A stretch of 64,000 nucleotides of DNA from Bisbaumannia salifodinae (lineage in GTDB: Bacteria; Pseudomonadota; Gammaproteobacteria; Pseudomonadales; Halomonadaceae): the NCBI RefSeq assembly GCF_039522585.1, contig NZ_BAAADR010000002.1, one strand, 5' to 3'. Positions 1-8,122 of this stretch are shown here, piece after piece (the stretch's first letter is position 1; each line of letters starts with the position of its first letter). The position numbers and the translations under genes are program-made. Under the pieces are notes generated by a model. The model was not told where the DNA came from. It searched no databases and saw only the letters and a list, made by a program, of their open reading frames with translations.

Positions 1-69
1 GACTCTCGCCCGCGGGGCGATGCCCAGGATGGCATCGGCCTCCCTCCGGGCTTGCCAGCCCCCATAGAT

Positions 70-92
70 GAAATGTTATATAGTTACTTTTC
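70..92. promoter_or_regulatory. Zur-box-like palindrome
   Basis: The 23-bp site begins GAAATGTTATA and ends AGTTACTTTTC, and 7 of 11 positions per half are symmetric. The left half equals the left half of the known enterobacterial Zur consensus. It lies 22 bp upstream of a DUF1826 gene, a family known from zinc-starvation (Zur) regulons. The site is seen; Zur control is inferred. Confidence 0.6.
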
Positions 93-113
93 CTTCCGAG
101 AGACGAGGTCCTT

Positions 114-764
114 ATGCCCCTGCCGGCCACCGCTCCCATCGCCTCGCCGCCCCAGGCCGCCTTCGGCGATACCATCGAGATCCTGCCGAAGATCTTCCAC
201 GACGACACCAACCTGGCGGTGATGCGCCGCCAACTGGATGCCGACCTGGCGGCCAGCGTGGCGGCCCAGCTGGCGGTCGACCGCCGCCTGGACTGGCGCT
301 GGCGGGGCGGCGTCGGCGAGGCCCTGGCCGAGGACCTGCTCAATCACCTGCCGCGGCCGAGTCAGGCAAAGCCCCTGGTGGAGGACATCACCCTGATCTG
401 CGAGGCCATGGCTTATCTCTTCGATACCCAGACCATCGGCGTGCGCCTGCAGCGCCTGGAGGGCGCCATGTGCCCGCGCTTCCATGTGGATAACCTGGCG
501 GTGCGTTTGGTGAGCACCTATGCGGGCGCCGGCAGCGAATGGCTGCCGGAGCCGGCGGTCGAGCGGGCCGGCCTGGGCGCCCCTCGCCCCGGCAAGCCCG
601 ATCCCTTGCGCGATGCCCAGTCGATTCGCCGCCTGGGCTGCGGCGATATCGCCCTGCTCAAGGGCGAAGGGTGGGTCGGCAACGAGGGACGTGGCCTGGT
701 GCATCGCAGCCCCCAGCCGGCCCCGGGCGAGCCGCGGCTGCTGTTGGCCCTGGATCCTGGATAA
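114..764 (+). CDS. DUF1826 domain protein
   Basis: A 216-residue soluble protein of the DUF1826 family. Its biochemical role is not established; the family is known to co-occur with COG0523 metallochaperone GTPases and zinc-responsive genes. A conserved FHVDN segment near residue 124 is a possible metal-binding His/Asp pair. There is no signal peptide or membrane segment. The ATG follows a GAGACGAGG ribosome-binding sequence and a Zur-like palindrome, which points to induction when zinc is scarce. The usual GTPase partner is not in the window. Family assignment is fairly secure; function is unknown. Confidence 0.75.
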   Translation: MPLPATAPIASPPQAAFGDTIEILPKIFHDDTNLAVMRRQLDADLAASVAAQLAVDRRLDWRWRGGVGEALAEDLLNHLPRPSQAKPLVEDITLICEAMAYLFDTQTIGVRLQRLEGAMCPRFHVDNLAVRLVSTYAGAGSEWLPEPAVERAGLGAPRPGKPDPLRDAQSIRRLGCGDIALLKGEGWVGNEGRGLVHRSPQPAPGEPRLLLALDPG

Positions 765-911
765 TCGGCTATACAAGGGCTTTACAAAACATATATCGAT
801 GATCACGAATGCCCTGATCAGGGACGCAAGGGCGTAAGAGTATGGCTAGACAGGCGGGGGCGATCTTCTACCCTTATTGTACAAGCCCGACGTTTTCCCA
901 CGAGGTAGCAG

Positions 912-1256
912 ATGAGTACCATCGATTTGACCGACTGCCGCAAGCTGACCTACAAGCAGCTGGGTCAGGCCCTGCACCAGGGCTTCTCGCCGATCGTCGA
1001 GGTGGAATCCCTGGATGGTATCTACACGGTGCACTTCCACCATGCTCACGGTGTCGCCGACCTGGTGGACGACCGCGGCAAGGTGCGCACCTTTATGGGT
1101 ACCGGCGAGATTCGCGACCTGCTCGGCGACCTGGGCCTGACCCATGGGGTGCTGACCTGCGCCGACCAGTGCGGTGACGAGATGATCGGGGTGCCGGGCA
1201 AGCCCATTACCCCGGACGAGATGCTCACCTACGGTACCCGTATCGCCTTCCGTTAG
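912..1256 (+). CDS. small conserved protein, DUF6482-like
   Basis: A 114-residue soluble protein with no signal peptide or membrane helix. The core (residues 30-85) is an alternating beta pattern, VESLDGIYTVHF followed by ADLVDDRGKVRTF, resembling DUF6482 proteins of Halomonas and Pseudomonas. Two cysteines (CADQC) lie near the C-terminus. The start ATG follows GAGGTAGCAG. It is a single-gene unit that ends at a strong hairpin shared with the convergent carboxypeptidase gene. No function can be assigned; the family match is from memory of the pattern. Confidence 0.65.
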   Translation: MSTIDLTDCRKLTYKQLGQALHQGFSPIVEVESLDGIYTVHFHHAHGVADLVDDRGKVRTFMGTGEIRDLLGDLGLTHGVLTCADQCGDEMIGVPGKPITPDEMLTYGTRIAFR

Positions 1257-1272
1257 GTTTTTTCAACGTCTC

Positions 1273-1320
1273 GACGAACGGCGCCCGCCGATCCGGCCGG
1301 ATCGGCGGGCGCCGTTCGTC
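1273..1320. terminator. bidirectional hairpin terminator
   Basis: A perfect 48-nt palindrome whose arm begins GACGAACGGCGCCCGCCGAT sits between two convergent genes. A T-run (TTTTTTC) precedes it at 1258-1264 and would serve as the U-tract for the minus-strand gene. It therefore suits termination from both sides. Confidence 0.85.
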
Positions 1321-1331
1321 TGCGCGATACC

Positions 1332-2747
1332 TTAGGGGTTGGCGGTCACCACCACGCACTCCAGGCCGCGCTGCTGGAGGCGCTGGCAGGCGTTATAGGC
1401 CTGATCCTGCTCGAAATCCACCAGGCGGGCGCGGAACACGGTGCGCTCCTGGGTGGCCAGCTCGGTCACCGCCACCGGCGCGGGCTGAGCCAGGTAATCG
1501 GCGGCGCGGGTCGCCAGCTGCCGGGCCTGGTCGCGATCCTGGAAGGCCCCCACCTGTACCGCCCAGTCTCCCCCATTGCTGCGGGTCGCCACCGGCCGCG
1601 TCAGCGGGGCCGCCTCGACCTCCCGTTGCATCAGCTCGAGAATCGGATCCCGGGGGGTCAGGCTGCCCTCGGCCAGGCCGCTATCCGCGGCATAGGTCGG
1701 CGAAGCCGGCGCAAAGGCCGCCACCAGCCGCTCGGTGGCCTCGGCCCGCGCGATATCGGTCGCCGCGGTATCGATCGCCGGCTCGCCGTCCACGGCACTG
1801 GCCAGCATCGTGCCAGGGGGCGTCCCGGGACGACGCGGCGCGAGGTCGGCGGACACCGACGCCAGCAGCGGCGGCACATTGGCGGAGACATCGGTGGAGG
1901 CGACCCAGTCACGCCCCGCGCGTAACGCCAGGCGCTGGAAGCCGTTATCCAGCAGGGTGGTCATATGGGCGTCCCGGGAGTGGGCGGTGAAGCCGCCCAT
2001 CACCACCGCCAGCAGGCGCCGATCGCCACGCCGCGCCGAGGTGGCCACATTGAAGCCGGAGGCGCGAATAAAGCCGGTCTTGAGGCCATCGGCACCGTCG
2101 TAGTTGGAGAGCAGGCGATTGTGGCCGTTGTGCTGGTTGCCGCGGTAGCTGAAGCGGGTGCGGCCGAAGTTGTCATAGTAGTGGGGAAAGTCCGCCATCA
2201 AGTGCACCGCCAGGTTGGCCATGTCCCGGGCGGTGGTGACCTGAAGGTCGTCGGGCAACCCCGAGGCGTTGCGGAAGCGGGTATCCAGCATCCCCAGCTC
2301 CCGGGCCTTGTCGGTCATCATCCGGGCGAAGGCCGCCTCGCTGCCCCCCAGGGCCTCGGCCACCACCACCGCCACGTCATTGGCGGAGCGGATGATCAGC
2401 GCCGGGATGGCGTCGCGCACGCGGATGCTGTCGCCGGCCTGGAGCCATAGCTTGGAGGCGGGCATGGCCGCCGCCTGGCGGGAGACCGGCAACGGCTGGT
2501 CGAGGCTGAGGCGTCCCTCGTCCAGGGCCTCGAACAGCAGGTAGAGGGTCATCATCTTGGTCAACGAGGCCGGGTAACGCTGGGCCTCGGCATTGGCGGC
2601 GTGCAGCACTTCGCCGCTGGTGGCATCCACCACGATGGCGGCATAGCGCGGATTGGCCTGGGCCGGCGCCGTGGCCAGGGTCAGGGCGACCAACACCATC
2701 AGCGGTGCCAGCCAACGCCCCAGGGCGCCCTTATGAGTGGGCATCAT
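1332..2747 (-). CDS. D-alanyl-D-alanine carboxypeptidase (S11) with SPOR domain
   Basis: A periplasmic penicillin-binding protein that trims the terminal D-Ala of peptidoglycan pentapeptides. The 471-residue product has a signal peptide (hydrophobic LAPLMVLVALTLATAPAQA), then the S11 triad: SxxK as ASLTKMM, SxN as SAND, and KTG as LKTGF. After a variable linker the last ~75 residues (WAVQVGAFQDRDQARQLA) form a SPOR domain, which binds denuded glycan at division sites. I chose the ATGATG at 2747 because GGGGGAA lies about 8 nt upstream; a longer reading frame exists. The SPOR fusion suggests septal recruitment, an inference. Confidence 0.88.
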   Translation of the reverse strand: MMPTHKGALGRWLAPLMVLVALTLATAPAQANPRYAAIVVDATSGEVLHAANAEAQRYPASLTKMMTLYLLFEALDEGRLSLDQPLPVSRQAAAMPASKLWLQAGDSIRVRDAIPALIIRSANDVAVVVAEALGGSEAAFARMMTDKARELGMLDTRFRNASGLPDDLQVTTARDMANLAVHLMADFPHYYDNFGRTRFSYRGNQHNGHNRLLSNYDGADGLKTGFIRASGFNVATSARRGDRRLLAVVMGGFTAHSRDAHMTTLLDNGFQRLALRAGRDWVASTDVSANVPPLLASVSADLAPRRPGTPPGTMLASAVDGEPAIDTAATDIARAEATERLVAAFAPASPTYAADSGLAEGSLTPRDPILELMQREVEAAPLTRPVATRSNGGDWAVQVGAFQDRDQARQLATRAADYLAQPAPVAVTELATQERTVFRARLVDFEQDQAYNACQRLQQRGLECVVVTANP

Positions 2748-2979
2748 CGTTCGGTTCCCCCGCATGAAACTGCCTTGTTGGAACGCCGGCGGCCCCCGCT
2801 GTCTCATGCGGCCGGGGGCACGACCCGTTCCTTGCGAATCTTTTCTCCTTACTTGGAAGTATGCCGACGAAAACGCCGCTGTCCACCGTCAGGCGTGGAA
2901 TCCGTTTACACCATTGAATCACCATGCCGGGGCCCGACAGATCCTGACTATCACCGGGATTGGGGGATTTAACTCAACA

Positions 2980-3000
2980 AATAAGAATCATTCTCTTATT
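2980..3000. promoter_or_regulatory. Fur-box-like inverted repeat
   Basis: Arms AATAAGA and TCTTATT flank a core containing the small palindrome GAATCATTC, the arrangement typical of Fur-type sites. It lies 32-52 bp upstream of a DUF2061 gene in an otherwise AT-richer stretch of the divergent 284-bp intergenic region. Which regulator binds is not shown. Confidence 0.45.
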
Positions 3001-3031
3001 ATGAGTCTCAACCGCATCGAGGAGGACCATC

Positions 3032-3241
3032 ATGTCCCAGGCCAAGATCAAGACCCTGACGTTCGCCGTCGTGCATTTCAGCGTGGCCTTCGCCGTCACC
3101 TTCCTGCTCACCGGCAGTTGGGTGCTGGGCGGCCTGATCGCCATGATCGAGCCGGCGGTCAACACCCTGGCCTACTTCTTCCACGAGAAGGCCTGGGAGG
3201 CCTTTCACAGGCGCCACCCCAAGGCACCACTGTCGCCCTGA
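3032..3241 (+). CDS. DUF2061 small inner-membrane protein
   Basis: A 69-residue protein with two hydrophobic segments (residues ~10-27 and 32-48) and the DUF2061 signature: basic N-terminus, AVTFLLTGSWVLGG, then IEPAVNTLAYFFHEKAWEA. Members are small membrane proteins of unknown function. The start follows a strong GAGGAGGACCATC ribosome-binding site. Upstream is a Fur-like palindrome, so the gene may respond to iron. It is transcribed away from the carboxypeptidase gene. Confidence 0.8.
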   Translation: MSQAKIKTLTFAVVHFSVAFAVTFLLTGSWVLGGLIAMIEPAVNTLAYFFHEKAWEAFHRRHPKAPLSP

Positions 3242-3328
3242 TCCCGCTCTCCAAACGCCCCCTCGGCATGGTCGCCCAGCACGCGATTGGGTAGGCTAAC
3301 GACCTTCTCTTCCCGGCGGAGCGTCTCC

Positions 3329-3874
3329 ATGCCCACCCTGCCCCGTTCCTTGCTGCTGACCGGCGCCCTGCTGCTGGCCACCCCGGCGGCGGCCACCATG
3401 TTCAATGCCGACCGCGTCGAGCCCAGCGGTCACTGGCACTCGCTGCGCCTGAGCCTGGGCGAGGCGCGCCTCTTCCGCGCCACCAATACCCTGGATCAGC
3501 CCGGCACCGCCTTCTCGGTGGACTTCGCCCCGCCCCATTGCCAACCCCGGGCGGAGCTGCGGGTGGAGATGCACGAGTTCGTGGCCACGCCCGAGACCCG
3601 CCAGGGCTCGGCCAGCCTGCGCATCGACGACCTCCCCCCCTTCGCCGCCCCGACCGACCTTCGGCGGGATCCCGGCGACAGCGGCGCCTACGCCCTCTTT
3701 ACCCTCGACGAGCCCTATCGCCTGCTCCACGAGCTGCGCAGCGGCGAGGTACTGCAGCTGCGCCTCGGCGATGACGACGAGCCCTGGGAGCTGGACTTCG
3801 CCCTGGACGGCGCCGGCCCCGCCCTGGATCGCGCCGCCCGCCTGTGCCGGCGAGCCGGCGACGCGGACGCCTAA
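3329..3874 (+). CDS. exported protein of unknown function
   Basis: A 181-residue protein with a clear signal peptide (LPRSLLLTGALLLATPAAA, cleavage near residue 22). The mature part is acidic and beta-rich. It has Cys residues at CQPRAE and near the C-terminus (ARLCRR), which could form one disulfide. I do not recognise a family. I preferred the ATG after GGCGGAG rather than the longer in-frame start at 3287. The stop overlaps the stop of the convergent TauE/SafE gene by 3 nt, so the two share a 3' boundary with no spacer. Confidence 0.65.
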   Translation: MPTLPRSLLLTGALLLATPAAATMFNADRVEPSGHWHSLRLSLGEARLFRATNTLDQPGTAFSVDFAPPHCQPRAELRVEMHEFVATPETRQGSASLRIDDLPPFAAPTDLRRDPGDSGAYALFTLDEPYRLLHELRSGEVLQLRLGDDDEPWELDFALDGAGPALDRAARLCRRAGDADA

Positions 3875-4641
3875 GCAACGATGCCGAGCCGCCCCAGTCC
3901 CAGCCAGATCAGGCGCAGCGCCAGCAGGGTCAGCACCCACTTGAAGAGGGTGTCGAAGCGCCGATCGGAGAGGTGACGCAGCAGGCGCAGGCCCAGCCAG
4001 GTGCCCGCCAGGCCGGCGACGATCATCGCCACCATCAACGCCAGCCAGTCGCGGAACACGAAGCCGGCGACCCCGAAGACGAAGGCCTTGGTGAGGTGCT
4101 GGAAGCTCATGCAGGCGGCGAAGGTGGCCACCCGCGGCAGGCGCTCGCTGAAGTGCTGCTTGATCACCGCCCCTACCAGGGGGCCGGACGCCCCCACCAG
4201 GCTGGAGAGGAAGGTGGTCAGGGCCCCGGCCAGCAGGGTCCCAGCGTGCCCCAGCCAGCCCCTGGGCCAGCCCGGCCCCCAGCAGGAGTAGAGCACGAAG
4301 GCGGCGATGCACAGTTCCAGCACCCCCGGCGACAGGCGCACCATCAGCCAGGCGGCCACCAGGGCCCCCAGCACCACCCCGGGCAGGAAGGCGACCAGCA
4401 GGCCGCGATCGATATGCCGCCAGGTCATCACCGCCCGGCCGCCGTTGGAGCCCAACTGCACCATGCCGTGGACCGGAATCAGCGCCGTGGCCGGCATCAC
4501 CTGGGCCATCACCATGATCAGCAGGGTGCCGCCGCCGATGCCCACCGCCGCCGAGACCCCCGAGGTCAGCGCCGCCAGCAGCACCAGGCCCAGGTTGATC
4601 GCCGCCGATAGCGGCGACAACAGCTCCAGCATCCCTTCCAT
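3871..4641 (-). CDS. TauE/SafE family sulfite/organoacid exporter
   Basis: A 256-residue inner-membrane protein with about eight predicted helices in two similar halves. The first half carries AALTSGVSAAVGIGGGTLLIM, and an internal repeat starts at LTTFLSSLVGASGPLVGAVI, the hallmark of TauE/SafE (COG0730). Members move sulfite, sulfoacetate or similar anions; the substrate here cannot be told. The start follows GAGAGGGTC. It is monocistronic and tail-to-tail with the exported protein gene. Confidence 0.85.
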   Translation of the reverse strand: MEGMLELLSPLSAAINLGLVLLAALTSGVSAAVGIGGGTLLIMVMAQVMPATALIPVHGMVQLGSNGGRAVMTWRHIDRGLLVAFLPGVVLGALVAAWLMVRLSPGVLELCIAAFVLYSCWGPGWPRGWLGHAGTLLAGALTTFLSSLVGASGPLVGAVIKQHFSERLPRVATFAACMSFQHLTKAFVFGVAGFVFRDWLALMVAMIVAGLAGTWLGLRLLRHLSDRRFDTLFKWVLTLLALRLIWLGLGRLGIVA

Positions 4642-4801
4642 GACCCTCTCCTCGATGGTCTCGGGCGATCTTGCCCGATGATTCGCGTCCTATTCATCCC
4701 TCTCCGGCGACTCGGGTCAACTTCCCGGCGCAAGTTGCCAAACGGCCGGGGCCGTGGCGGACGACACTGAACGCGAATTCCACCACCCCGAGGGAGCGAC
4801 C

Positions 4802-5722
4802 ATGAATCGCAACGTCATCCTTACCTGCGCCATCACCGGCGCCGGCGACACCACCGCCAAGAGCCCCCATGTGCCGGTGACGCCCAAGCAGATCGCCGAC
4901 AGCTGCATCGAGGCCGCCCGGGCCGGCGCCAGCGTGGCGCATATCCATGTGCGCGACCCGCAGACCGGCGGCATCAGCCACTCCGTGGAGCACTTCCGCG
5001 AGGTGATGGAGCGGGTCCGCGAGGCGGACACGGATATCGTCATGAACATCACCGCCGGCGGCGGTGGCGACTGGATCCCCGACGCCGAGGACCCCACCCG
5101 CGGCGGCCCGGGCACCGATATCCAGACCCCGAGCGAGCGCCACGCGCCGGTGGCCGAGCTCTTGCCGGAGCTCTGCACCCTGGACTGCGGCAGCCTCAAC
5201 TTCGGCGACATGGTCTACGTGAACACCGCCGACTGGCTGCGCGAGCACGCCCGCCTGGTGCAGGCCGCCGGGGTCAAGCCGGAGCTCGAGTGCTTCGACC
5301 TGGGCCATGTGTGGTTCGCCCGCCAGCTGCAGCAGGAGGGCCTGCTCGACGGCGACCCCCTCTATCAGCTCTGCCTGGGCATCCCCTGGGGCGCCGAGGC
5401 CGACACCGAGACCATGCTGGCCATGCGCAACAAGCTGCCGGAGACCGCCAACTGGGCCGCCTTCGGCATCGGTCGCCAGCAGATGCCCATGGTCGCCCAG
5501 GCGGTGCTGCTGGGCGGTCATGCCCGGGTCGGCCTGGAGGACAACCTCTACCTGGAGAAGGGCATCCTGGCCACCAACGGCCAACTGGTAGAGAAGGCCG
5601 CCACCCTGATCGACAACCTCGGCGCCCGGGTCATGACCCCCGCCGAGACCCGCGCCCACCTCAAGCTGCGTGACCCGCGCACCGGCCAGATCGTGGAGAA
5701 AGTCGTCGGAGGTGACGCATGA
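4802..5722 (+). CDS. cdhC: 3-dehydrocarnitine cleavage enzyme (BKACE family), CdhC
   Basis: A 306-residue TIM-barrel beta-keto acid cleavage enzyme (DUF849). In carnitine catabolism CdhC converts 3-dehydrocarnitine plus acetyl-CoA to betainyl-CoA plus acetoacetate. The zinc-ligand motif HIHVRDP lies near residue 48, and the family segment GGHARVGLEDNLYL is present. The ATG at 4802 follows GGGAGCGACC; a longer in-frame start at 4754 lacks such a site. It is the first gene of an overlapping operon with cdhA, cdhB and a hydrolase, the order known for P. aeruginosa cdhCAB-hocS. That context is the main reason for this substrate assignment over other BKACE activities. Confidence 0.88.
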   Translation: MNRNVILTCAITGAGDTTAKSPHVPVTPKQIADSCIEAARAGASVAHIHVRDPQTGGISHSVEHFREVMERVREADTDIVMNITAGGGGDWIPDAEDPTRGGPGTDIQTPSERHAPVAELLPELCTLDCGSLNFGDMVYVNTADWLREHARLVQAAGVKPELECFDLGHVWFARQLQQEGLLDGDPLYQLCLGIPWGAEADTETMLAMRNKLPETANWAAFGIGRQQMPMVAQAVLLGGHARVGLEDNLYLEKGILATNGQLVEKAATLIDNLGARVMTPAETRAHLKLRDPRTGQIVEKVVGGDA

Positions 5723-6675
5723 GCCGCCAACTGAGCGTGATCGGCACCGGCGTCATCGGCAACGGCTGGATCGCCCGGGCCCTGGCCCGGGGCTGGGACG
5801 TGGTGGCCTTCGACCCGGCCCCGGAGGCACCGGAACGCACCCGCGCCTTCGTCGACAACGCCTGGCCGTCCCTCGAGCGCCTGGGCCTGACCGAGGGCGC
5901 CAGTCCCGCGCGGCTCACCTTCGTCGATAGCCTCGAGGCCGCCGTGGCCGGCGCCGACCTGATCCAGGAGAACGTCCCGGAGCGCCTGGAACTCAAGCGC
6001 GAGATCCTCGCCGCCCTGGACGCCGCCGCCGAGGCGGAGGTGATCATCGGCTCGTCCACTTCCGGCTTTAAGCCCAGCGACCTGCAGCAAGACTGTGCCA
6101 AGGCGCCGGGGCGGGTGATCGTCGCCCACCCCTTCAACCCGGTCTACCTGCTGCCGTTGGTCGAGCTGGTGGGAGGCGAGGCCACCGCCGCCGAGCAGAC
6201 CGCACGGGCCCAGGTCCTGTACCGGGAACTGGCCATGCGTCCGCTGGTGGTCCGCCGCGAGATCGAGGGACATATCGCCGACCGCCTGATGGAGGCGCTA
6301 TGGCGCGAGGCCCTGCACCTGGTCAACGACGGCGTGGCCACCACCGAGGAGGTGGACGCCGCGGTGGTCTACGGCTGCGGCCTGCGCTGGTCGCTGATGG
6401 GCACCTTCCTGACCTTCCACCTGGCCGGCGGCGAGCCGGGCATGCGTCATATGCTGGAGCAGTTCGGCCCGGCGCTGAAGCTGCCCTGGACCAGGCTCGA
6501 GGCCCCCGAGCTCACCGAGGAGCTGATCGACAAGGTGGTCGAAGGCTGCGAGTACCAGGCCGCCGGCCGTCCGGTCAGCGAACTCGACCGTCGCCGCGAC
6601 GACTTCCTGGTTGAACTGCTCGACCTGGTGCAGAAATACTGGCCGGAAGCGGAAGGCCTGGAGGGGCGCATCTGA
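5719..6675 (+). CDS. cdhA: L-carnitine 3-dehydrogenase, CdhA
   Basis: A 318-residue NAD-dependent enzyme that oxidises L-carnitine to 3-dehydrocarnitine. The N-terminal Rossmann fold carries GTGVIGNGWIARALA (residues 7-21). The central segment HPFNPVYLLPLVELV contains the catalytic His of the 3-hydroxyacyl-CoA dehydrogenase superfamily. The C-terminal helical domain is present. The length fits unfused L-carnitine dehydrogenases; some homologues are fused to the thioesterase that here is the next gene. It overlaps cdhC by 4 nt and cdhB by 1 nt, so translation is probably coupled. Confidence 0.9.
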   Translation: MSRQLSVIGTGVIGNGWIARALARGWDVVAFDPAPEAPERTRAFVDNAWPSLERLGLTEGASPARLTFVDSLEAAVAGADLIQENVPERLELKREILAALDAAAEAEVIIGSSTSGFKPSDLQQDCAKAPGRVIVAHPFNPVYLLPLVELVGGEATAAEQTARAQVLYRELAMRPLVVRREIEGHIADRLMEALWREALHLVNDGVATTEEVDAAVVYGCGLRWSLMGTFLTFHLAGGEPGMRHMLEQFGPALKLPWTRLEAPELTEELIDKVVEGCEYQAAGRPVSELDRRRDDFLVELLDLVQKYWPEAEGLEGRI

Positions 6676-7130
6676 TGGTGATCCTGGAGACCCGGGTGGC
6701 CCCGGAGTGGGTCGACTACAACGGCCATATGAACGACGCCGAGTACGCCAGGGTCTTCTCCCTGGCGGTGGAGGCGCTGATGGACCGCATCGGCCTGGAT
6801 GCCGAGGGGCGTCGCCGTCACGGCTACACCATCTATACCCTGGAGACCCACCTCTGCTACCGCCGCGAGGCCCACCAGGACCAGCCGCTGGCGGTCACGG
6901 TGAGCCTGCTGGATCGCGACGCCAAGCGGCTACACGCCTTCTTCGAGCTGTTCGACGAGGAGTGCAACCTGCTGGCCACCAGCGAGCAGATGCTGATGGG
7001 CATGAACCGGCAGAGCGGCCGCCCCGATGCCTTCCCGGCGCCGGTCGCCGAGGCGCTGGCCGACCTGCCCCACGCCGACGCCGGCGCCTGGCCGGAACTC
7101 GCCGGGCGCACCATCGGCATCCGGCGCTGA
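6675..7130 (+). CDS. cdhB: betainyl-CoA thioesterase, CdhB
   Basis: A 151-residue hot-dog thioesterase expected to release glycine betaine and CoA from betainyl-CoA, the last step of carnitine breakdown. The catalytic-helix motif WVDYNGHMNDAEYARVF (residues ~10-26) is typical of 4-hydroxybenzoyl-CoA-type thioesterases. The start ATG shares its A with the cdhA stop codon (ATGATGG region), so coupling is tight. Assignment to betainyl-CoA rests on operon position. Confidence 0.88.
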   Translation: MVILETRVAPEWVDYNGHMNDAEYARVFSLAVEALMDRIGLDAEGRRRHGYTIYTLETHLCYRREAHQDQPLAVTVSLLDRDAKRLHAFFELFDEECNLLATSEQMLMGMNRQSGRPDAFPAPVAEALADLPHADAGAWPELAGRTIGIRR

Positions 7131-7134
7131 CGGG

Positions 7135-7965
7135 ATGGAGATCGCGGCCTTTATCCGCTGCTTCGCCGACGGCCTGAGCGATCTGGAGGGCGTGCCACCG
7201 GCGGTGGCACGCCCTCGCTATGAGGCCCTCTGCGCCGGCTTCGCCCCCGCCGATCCGCCGGGCCTGCGGGTGATGGACGAACGCCTGGCCGGCGTGGCGA
7301 TCCGCCGCTTCACGCCGCGACGCTGCCTGCCCGGGTCGGTGCTTTTCGTGCACGGCGGCGGCTGGAGCCTGGGCTCGGTGACGAGCCACCACGGGGTGGC
7401 GGCGAGCCTCGCCGCGCAGCTGGACCGCGAGGTTATCAGCGTCGACTATCGCCTGGCCCCGGAGGCGGACTATGCCACCATGCTCGCCGACTGCCGAACG
7501 GTGGCCGAGGCCATCGCCCCGCAGGCCCTGGTGGGCGACAGCGCCGGGGGACGGCTGGTACTCGACCTGGCCTGGGAGCCGACGAGCCCAGCATGGCCCC
7601 TGGGGCTGATCTATCCCCCGGTGGGCAGCCCCGACACGGTCGCGCTGGGCCCGGATGCGCCATTGCTCTCCCGGGACGAGATCCTCACCCTGTGGCGAGC
7701 GATCGCCCCCGCCCTGCCCCCCGTCCCCGAGACGCCCCCCTCCCAACGGATCGAAGTGCTGGCGGTGGAACACGATCCCCTTACCCGCCCCCTGGAAGCC
7801 GCCGTGGCCGAGTGGCGACGCCGAGGGGCTCGAGTCGGCTATCGCCGCGCCCCGGGGATGGTCCATGGCGCCCTCCACGCCCAGGCTCACCTGGCCCCCA
7901 TGGGCGAGGCCTGGCGCGACTTCTGCCGGGCCCTGGCCGGGCGTCTGGCAGCCCCGCGCCCCTAG
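7135..7965 (+). CDS. hocS: alpha/beta hydrolase, probable short-chain acylcarnitine hydrolase (HocS-like)
   Basis: A 276-residue hydrolase of the hormone-sensitive-lipase type. The oxyanion-hole motif HGGGW is at residues 73-77 and the nucleophile motif GDSAGG has Ser near 136. An acidic residue in VEHDPLT and a His in GMVHGAL complete a plausible triad. In P. aeruginosa the gene after cdhCAB is hocS, which hydrolyses short-chain O-acylcarnitines to carnitine. Identical position and fold suggest the same role, funnelling acylcarnitines into the pathway. The ribosome-binding site is weak and the gene starts 4 nt after the cdhB stop. Confidence 0.75.
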   Translation: MEIAAFIRCFADGLSDLEGVPPAVARPRYEALCAGFAPADPPGLRVMDERLAGVAIRRFTPRRCLPGSVLFVHGGGWSLGSVTSHHGVAASLAAQLDREVISVDYRLAPEADYATMLADCRTVAEAIAPQALVGDSAGGRLVLDLAWEPTSPAWPLGLIYPPVGSPDTVALGPDAPLLSRDEILTLWRAIAPALPPVPETPPSQRIEVLAVEHDPLTRPLEAAVAEWRRRGARVGYRRAPGMVHGALHAQAHLAPMGEAWRDFCRALAGRLAAPRP

Positions 7966-8051
7966 CTTGGCGATGCCAGGAGGCTGTCGGGCTTGACCGA
8001 TTGTGACGAGAGTCACGGATTTCGAGTCAAATTGTTCGATCGATTGAGGCG

Positions 8052-8065
8052 AATAGCGCGCTATT
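8052..8065. other. 14-bp perfect palindrome in a convergent intergenic region
   Basis: AATAGCGCGCTATT lies in the AT-richer 157-bp gap between the convergent hydrolase and regulator genes. A second small inverted repeat, GTGAC-GAGA-GTCAC, is found about 50 bp before it. There is no clear U-tract. Role unknown. Confidence 0.4.
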
Positions 8066-8122
8066 TAACGAAATGGATCGAATGACGTTGGCCGAAAGCC
8101 CGGGATTCGCAGTAAATCAGCG

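Noticed and set aside
84..806. Long minus-strand frame opposite the DUF1826 gene
   Set aside because: It is an antisense shadow typical of high-GC genes. The plus frame has family motifs, a ribosome-binding site and an operator.
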